DNA from: Sequoia sempervirens
Lineage: Eukaryota; Streptophyta; Pinopsida; Cupressales; Cupressaceae
Length of the DNA: 64,000 nt
Assembly: GCA_007258455.2 (NCBI GenBank)
Contig: VDFB02000001.1
Location: 12,318,754-12,382,753 of the forward strand
Reading direction: 5' to 3'
The notes under the pieces were generated by a model. The model was given only the letters and a program-made list of their open reading frames with translations. It did not search any database and was not told the DNA's origin. Shown here piece after piece: positions 58,861 to 64,000 of this stretch. The position numbers were made by a program, and so were the translations under genes. The stretch's first letter is position 1, and each line of letters starts with the position of its first letter.

Positions 58861-59605
58861 ATTCTTGAAACCCTACTTTTCTTAAACTGGGTCTTTTTGT
58901 GTGCATAATGTATTATACATGTATTATATTGTATAGTATTTCTTTCTCATCTAATTTTTTCTTTAGTTTTTCTTTTTGAATTTGTTCTTTTCATTATTTT
59001 AGAAGTTTTAGATCCTTGCATTGCTCCTCTACTATAAGCATCCCCAACTGGAGCCACTAATAGTGTGTTTTCAAAATTTTAGATGTTTTCCCCTATTTTA
59101 TGCTCAAAAGTTGTAAAATTCTTGTCATTCTTGCTAGGGTTATGCAAAAAATACTCTTTCTATGTGTTAAGGTAAAAAAAAACCCTAAAAACCCTAGCTA
59201 CACCTTGCACTTTTGTTCTAATATTTTGTTGACTTGTTTTCCTAGTTTTTGGTGCTTTAAGTTATATGTGAAGCATTTTTACCTCATAAGGTTATCAACC
59301 CCCTTTCTTCTTTCCTAGTGACCGCTTGTCTAAATTACTACATGTGCAAATTAAAAAGGCTTAAGTGATTCTATGTTAATGCTTTTAGTGAACCTGTTAC
59401 CTACCATATGTAATGTTTCCATTAGTTTCCACAAATTTTTGGGCTATATTTTATTAAAGAAAAGGGAGGTTGCAAAATAATGAAAATGTGGCATCTATTC
59501 TCTTTCTCATTGGTTTATGCATGTCCACAGGAGCTTGGCTACTAAAGACAAAATGAATGATAATTAGAAAATAGTTGTTAATTTCTAATCCCAAAGATAT
59601 ATGAT
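58861..59605 (+). other. Interval after G5 integrase, nothing recognised
   Basis: AT-rich, no coding or LTR motif that could be fixed. Might hold part of the 3' end of G5. Confidence 0.4.
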
Positions 59606-60700
59606 AGTACATAATAATTTTATGTGGAGATATCCTATGGGTTGTTCTAAAATGATTAAATATAAAAATTTGATAAGGTGCTGGATGAATTCCATCAAGG
59701 AATTTGTGTAGAGAATTTTAAGACTAAGACCACTATGCACAAAGTCCTAAGAGAAAGATAATAGCCTAACTTATTCAATGATGTGGCTAGAAGGGTGGGA
59801 AAATGTGATGCCTACCAAAGGTTCTTTGGAAAATGGATGTTTACAAGCTCCCTTCCTCTAACACCTATGACGGTTGAAACTCCTTTCTAGTAGTGGGGGA
59901 TTGATTTCACAGGGAAGATCCAAGAAATATAGCAATGGCTATAGGAAATACTTGTAGCCACTAACTACTTTTCCAAATGGGTTGAGGAAATTCCAACCTA
60001 TAATTCTAGATCCAAGGTGGTAGTAGACTTCTTATTTATTGACATCATAACCATATTTGGTATACCTAGAAGAATTATTTTAGATAATTCCATACATTTA
60101 AAATCACACGATGTTTCAATTATGTGTATTAAGTATGGGATTGATTTGATATAGTCATTCCCTTATCATCCCCAAGGAAATGAATAAGTTGAATCCAACA
60201 ATAAAAGCCTCGTGAAGATCATTAAAACGAAATTGATTGTGAATAGGAAAATGTGGGATGACAAGCTAAAATATGCATTGTAAGCTAATAAAGTTACTTA
60301 TAAGAAGATTATTAGTAAGGGCCCATTTAATTTTTTTATGGTTTGGATGGTAAAATGCAAGTCAATTTGAAGTTGCTAGTGTATCAATTGCTATAAGATT
60401 TTGGAGGGGAAAATGAAGTCATCTCTCAAAGAATTATGAAACTAACAAAGTTGGATGAGAATATGAGGATTGTACATGGAAAAATCTCATCAAACCAACA
60501 AAAAATGAAACATTTATTTGATAAGAAAGAATTGCAAAGAAAATTCTAAATTAGAGACATGGTTCTCATGTGGAAATTCATATCAGGGGATAAAGAGAAA
60601 TATAAGAAGTTTGATCCTTTTTATCTTGGGCTATATAAAATTATAGAGTATGGTCATAGTGTATATCATCTCAAGGATCTAACATGAAATTAATGATTTT
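59606..60700 (+). pseudogene. Second Gypsy integrase remnant
   Basis: Contains the zinc-finger part missing from the first copy: EFHQGICVENFKTKTTMHKV and VGKCDAYQRFFGKW near 59690-59830, with the second Cys of the last pair changed to Tyr. Then GIDFTGKIQE with the first catalytic Asp (59910), ATNYFSKWVEEIPTY, the IPRRIILDN region and FPYHPQGNE (60165). A C-terminal part to 60690 has DMVLMWKF- and LKDLT-like pieces. Many stops. It overlaps in content with 58046-58860, so it is a different element or a duplicate. Confidence 0.85.
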
Positions 60701-62561
60701 TTCAGTTCATGGCCAATGTTGGCATCTAATTTGATTGTGTCCAATTGTGCTTGAGTTATAGCCCTTATGCATTTAGGTCAGGCCATTTTATTCACCTTAG
60801 ATATTTTATTTGAGAAATATTTAATAGGGCCCCCCTTGTTAAAGGTTTCCTAAATGTTATTTTATTTCATTCCTCATGTGCCCCTCGTGTGTTAGAGGTT
60901 TTCCAAATTCCAAAAAGTCCTAAGTGCAAGATTTTTTATGTTTGATTTCTAAGGTATGTGCAAGTTTTAGTTTCTTCAAAATTTTGAAGGTCCTAGAGTT
61001 TCAAAATTTTAGAGTTTTGGAATTATCAATTTTTTTGGTTTCCCCTTATAACACACCTTTTCCTTAATCCCCACTCTTTCCCTTCTTTTTGTTGGATTTT
61101 TAAACTTTCCCTTACTATTATTCATTTTTGTAGAACCCCAAACTCTAACACCTTAAATTGAGTTATCTTTTGGAGTCAAACTTGCAAGCACACCTTTAAC
61201 TTGTTATAATTGGGCATGAGTTATGGCATCTCCTTGATCCTCAACTCCTTGACATTTTATCTTATCTATTTTTTGGAGCTAGACATGTAGAGTTTCCTTT
61301 CCCACCTTCCTTTTAGGTAGACATTAAGATTCATTCCCAATCCTAGATTCCTAATCATTTTTACTATGGATTTTTTTAGAGTTAAATTTTAAGCCATCTA
61401 TTTAACTGCATCCTTATGGCATTGGTTCATTGGAATTCCCAATCCTAAATTCCAAATCTCTTTTCTATAAATATTTTTGAAAATTGGAGATGCAATCTCT
61501 ACTTCAATAATTTTGGCATGAGTAATGAGACATCCCCAAATATTGAACCTAGATGCTTTATACTATATTATTTTTTATTTCATGAGTTCATCCTTATCCT
61601 CTACTCATATGGAACCCCATCATCATGATCCCTTATATCATGGTGCATAACACCAATTCTATAACAAATAATATGTTTATCTTACAAAGATGTTACTTTG
61701 ACAATATTCATAATTTCCAATCATCTTCCTTTATCCTTCACCTATTTCATACCTCACTCATTCCTTTCACATATTTCCCTTCTCTCACATTCATCCTCTA
61801 TGCATACATCATGTGCCATCATCATCACAAAAATAATCTTGAGACATCACAATCAAACATGTACACCCATTACATCTAGCATCTCCAATCAACATCAATT
61901 AGCATATCAAATTATCTATCTACATCCTACAACCATGGTGTGTACATCACCCTATTCTCATTGTCTCATATGATACATCATCCCCAAGATGAGGTGGATC
62001 ACCTCCAATCCATTATCCTCACTATTTTTTAGGTGACTAGGATAACTTACCACTATAGCCTCATCCTTTCTACTTTTTATTGTTCTTTGACATAATGCCA
62101 CTTTTTCTAGTCGCAACACCATATCAAAGATAAGAAAATATAGATACCCCAAATTCAATTCTAATTCTTAGTACTAATTTCCTATAAATTAATTACTCTC
62201 GCATTACCATTCTTCATCAATTAATTTGATCAATGTATTCTTCTTTACACCTCTAAAGTTAATTAATTAAATTAGCTCAAAAACTAACCTTATCTCCCAA
62301 TTCCTTCAAATAATCTATCAATTACTACATGTTTAATTTATTTATTAGGCTAATTAATCCCCTCCTAATATTTTTCTCTAATTTAATAATCCACATCATC
62401 ACTAATGGACAAAGGACTTTGTCCTTTGAATCCCAATTGTCCAATTCATCAACAAGGATCAAAATCTTGACCTTTCATTTCATTACATGTGTCCTCAACC
62501 TATTCCATTTGAGTGCACAAAATCAATTAACTCACTCGTGACTATATCATGCAATTCAATT
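60701..62561. other. AT-rich interval, nothing recognised
   Basis: No gag/pol motif, tandem array or LTR pair. Long AATTAATT-type runs at 62180-62330 are reminiscent of the G4 LTR but do not align. Confidence 0.45.
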
Positions 62562-62909
62562 TCAAAAAAGAGTCAATGCGAAGGTAAGATGTAATGGAGT
62601 GGTCATTTTGTTCCATTTTTCTCCAATAATTGCACGCACTTGTTTGAAGAAAGTCTCTTTAGGGTTTTTCTCTTTTGCATTTATGAAGCTCTTCATATTC
62701 TCAATCATTGAGTCAATGACATCATGTATCTCTCCAATGTAAGGCTTATCCATGTTAGTATAGTTGATTGTGCTCAAAATGGGCTCTATGAAACTAAGGA
62801 GATACTCCACATGATCCCACCATGAGTCATCTAATATCATTTGCTTAATTTTTGTTGCTCTATCAGAGTTGCTTTGCCACTATATAGACCAATTTTGGCT
62901 AATCACCAT
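62562..62909 (-). pseudogene. hAT-type transposase fragment
   Basis: From 62909 on the minus strand: MVISQNWSI, one stop, then an open run DDSWWDHVEYLLSFIEPILS, KPYIGEIHDVIDSMIENMKS and EKWNKMTTPLHLTFAL. This arrangement (W..V.YLLSF.EPI, then D.PY.GE....DSM, then W..M..PLH) is the conserved part of plant hAT/RNase H-like transposases. No BED zinc finger, no DDE residues and no C-terminal dimerisation block are seen, so it is only an internal fragment. It is the sole DNA-transposon signal in the window. Confidence 0.7.
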
Positions 62910-63059
62910 ACTAGAAAGTACCACTCTAACTTTCATAGGTCATCTCAAGACGATTGCGTAATCGTCTTAGAGGAAAAATAGTTCTTTGTAACCTATTAAA
63001 AATAAAAAATAAAATAATTAAAATTTTTGAGTTGGGGTAAGTCATCTAGAAGGAAATTC

Positions 63060-64000
63060 TAATGTTTTAGATTTTGGTCATCATAATTATCGTATTGGGT
63101 TTGACATAGGGTTTCCTGTCATGGAAAAACTATTAACTAGTCACACCCCAGATTTCAAGAATTGCATGTACCATCCAATAAATGGTTATCTAATAAACCT
63201 CACACTTAGAGTTGTAGATTACCAAGTATAGATCTTAGATCTATTCCTCAAGAGACTTTGTTTGAACAACTTGAAGCAACTACTAGTGGTAGATCCAATT
63301 TGTCAACTAGACATTATTCTTTGTTAAGAAATTTTCCATGTACTTCTAACAAGCCATACCTGGACTATAATCCAAAAGAATCCATTGGATCATCTACCCA
63401 TTTCCCATTGTACAGTTAGCCTTATGTAAATCCATATCCCTCTAAATATTATTTAGCTACACTTTCTAATTTGAGTAATAATCTTGAGTTCATGGATAAG
63501 CTAGCAAGAAAAGTCAATAAGAAACTAACCTTGGCACCTAAGGAAGAGGAACAATCAGACAATAAAGGAAAAGGGATTAAATTGACCAAAATGGGAGAAA
63601 ATGGTTGCATGATGAAGGAAAAGCTTCCTATAGTAGGAGCTAAGAAGAAAAGCATCTATAAGTTGGAAATGCAAGGGAAGGAGCAATAAATAGTTGGATA
63701 TGAAGTTGGTAGATGGAAACCCCAGAAACATTTATGATGGTTAATCCTAATAAAAAGCTATGGGGAAAATATGAGTCAAGACTTCATGTAGATTTGGGTA
63801 CTAAGCAGCAAAATTTTGAAGCCCAAAGAAATTGGCTATCCCAATGGATGATCTCAGCCTAGGACAATATGGATGACATGGTTGTAGATATAAGAAGTAT
63901 AGGTAATAATTGTTTGAAAACTCATATTGATCTGAATAATGTTTCTTCTGCACAAAGTAAAATTAGTTCTTCTATTACTAAAATTGAGCAGCATTCTTCT
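63060..64000 (+). pseudogene. Gag-like coding remnant, unclassified, reaching the window edge
   Basis: Open run at 63471-63689 with NLEFMDKLARKVNKKLTLAP and a basic KGKGIKLTK segment. Further pieces in other frames follow at 63700-64000, including SRLHVDLGT and WLSQWMIS. Composition suggests a retroelement N-terminal protein rather than a host gene. No domain recognised. Confidence 0.4.

Noticed and set aside
61625..61973. Two overlapping open frames of 84 and 91 residues
   Set aside because: Composition follows a CATCAT/TTTCAT-rich stretch, and no domain or neighbour supports a gene.
1..64000. A functional host gene with exons
   Set aside because: Every recognisable coding block is a transposable-element domain; no spliced plant gene could be supported.

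Overview
This is a 64-kb stretch of plant nuclear DNA made almost entirely of nested, decayed LTR retrotransposons. No host gene, rRNA, tRNA gene or CRISPR was found. The sequence is AT-rich. Every gag/pol region carries stop codons and frameshifts, and many insertions keep readable 5-bp target-site duplications (TSDs). The primer sites of most elements match the 3' end of plant initiator tRNA-Met. Old, un-purged, deeply nested Copia and Gypsy elements suggest a large-genome seed plant, possibly a gymnosperm such as a conifer. That organism call is an inference from style, not a marker gene.

Left part (1-16960): a plus-strand Copia element, C0 (1-2021 and 15961 to about 16960), is interrupted inside its RNase H by a minus-strand Copia element, C2 (2022-15960). 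The 3' LTR of C2 is interrupted by a second minus-strand Copia, C1 (2895-9274, TSD ATAAC). The 5' LTR of C1 is interrupted by a 1258-bp solo LTR (7924-9181, TSD ATAGT). This is a four-level nest. C1 also carries a 40-bp extension outside its 5' LTR that contains a polypurine-tract copy.

Middle left (16961-28809): an LTR with adjacent polypurine tract, belonging to an unclassified element (17443 onward), is followed by an unidentified decayed reading frame. That frame is split by Copia element C3 (20111-27863, TSD TCAAT). C3 itself holds an opposite-strand solo LTR of the C1 family (23430-23866, TSD TCTTC).

Middle (28810-50768): a 22-kb plus-strand element, G4, has 1.2-1.3 kb LTRs and a Tat-like primer site but no recognisable pol. 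It keeps a long low-complexity Ser/Pro/Gln/Asp-rich reading frame, several minisatellites and a 40-bp hairpin-forming tandem array. The array is split by a giant-LTR element, GL (38246-47941), whose LTRs are about 4.5-4.7 kb around a 502-bp interior. A 64-nt inverted repeat, 63/64 identical, lies beside it. G4 is inserted in the gag of a Gypsy element.

Right part (50774-64000): the Gypsy element G5 continues with gag, protease, an extra RNase H upstream of reverse transcriptase, RT, RNase H and a truncated integrase. It is interrupted by a TRIM with three 143-bp LTRs and two 54-bp interiors (52169-52705, TSD GGTTT), and by an LTR resembling those of C2 (54289 to about 55805). A second Gypsy integrase remnant, a hAT-type transposase fragment and a gag-like remnant follow.

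Nothing here appears able to move by itself. The most unusual items are the triple-LTR TRIM, the giant-LTR mini-element, the G4 reading frame, and the C1 end extension.
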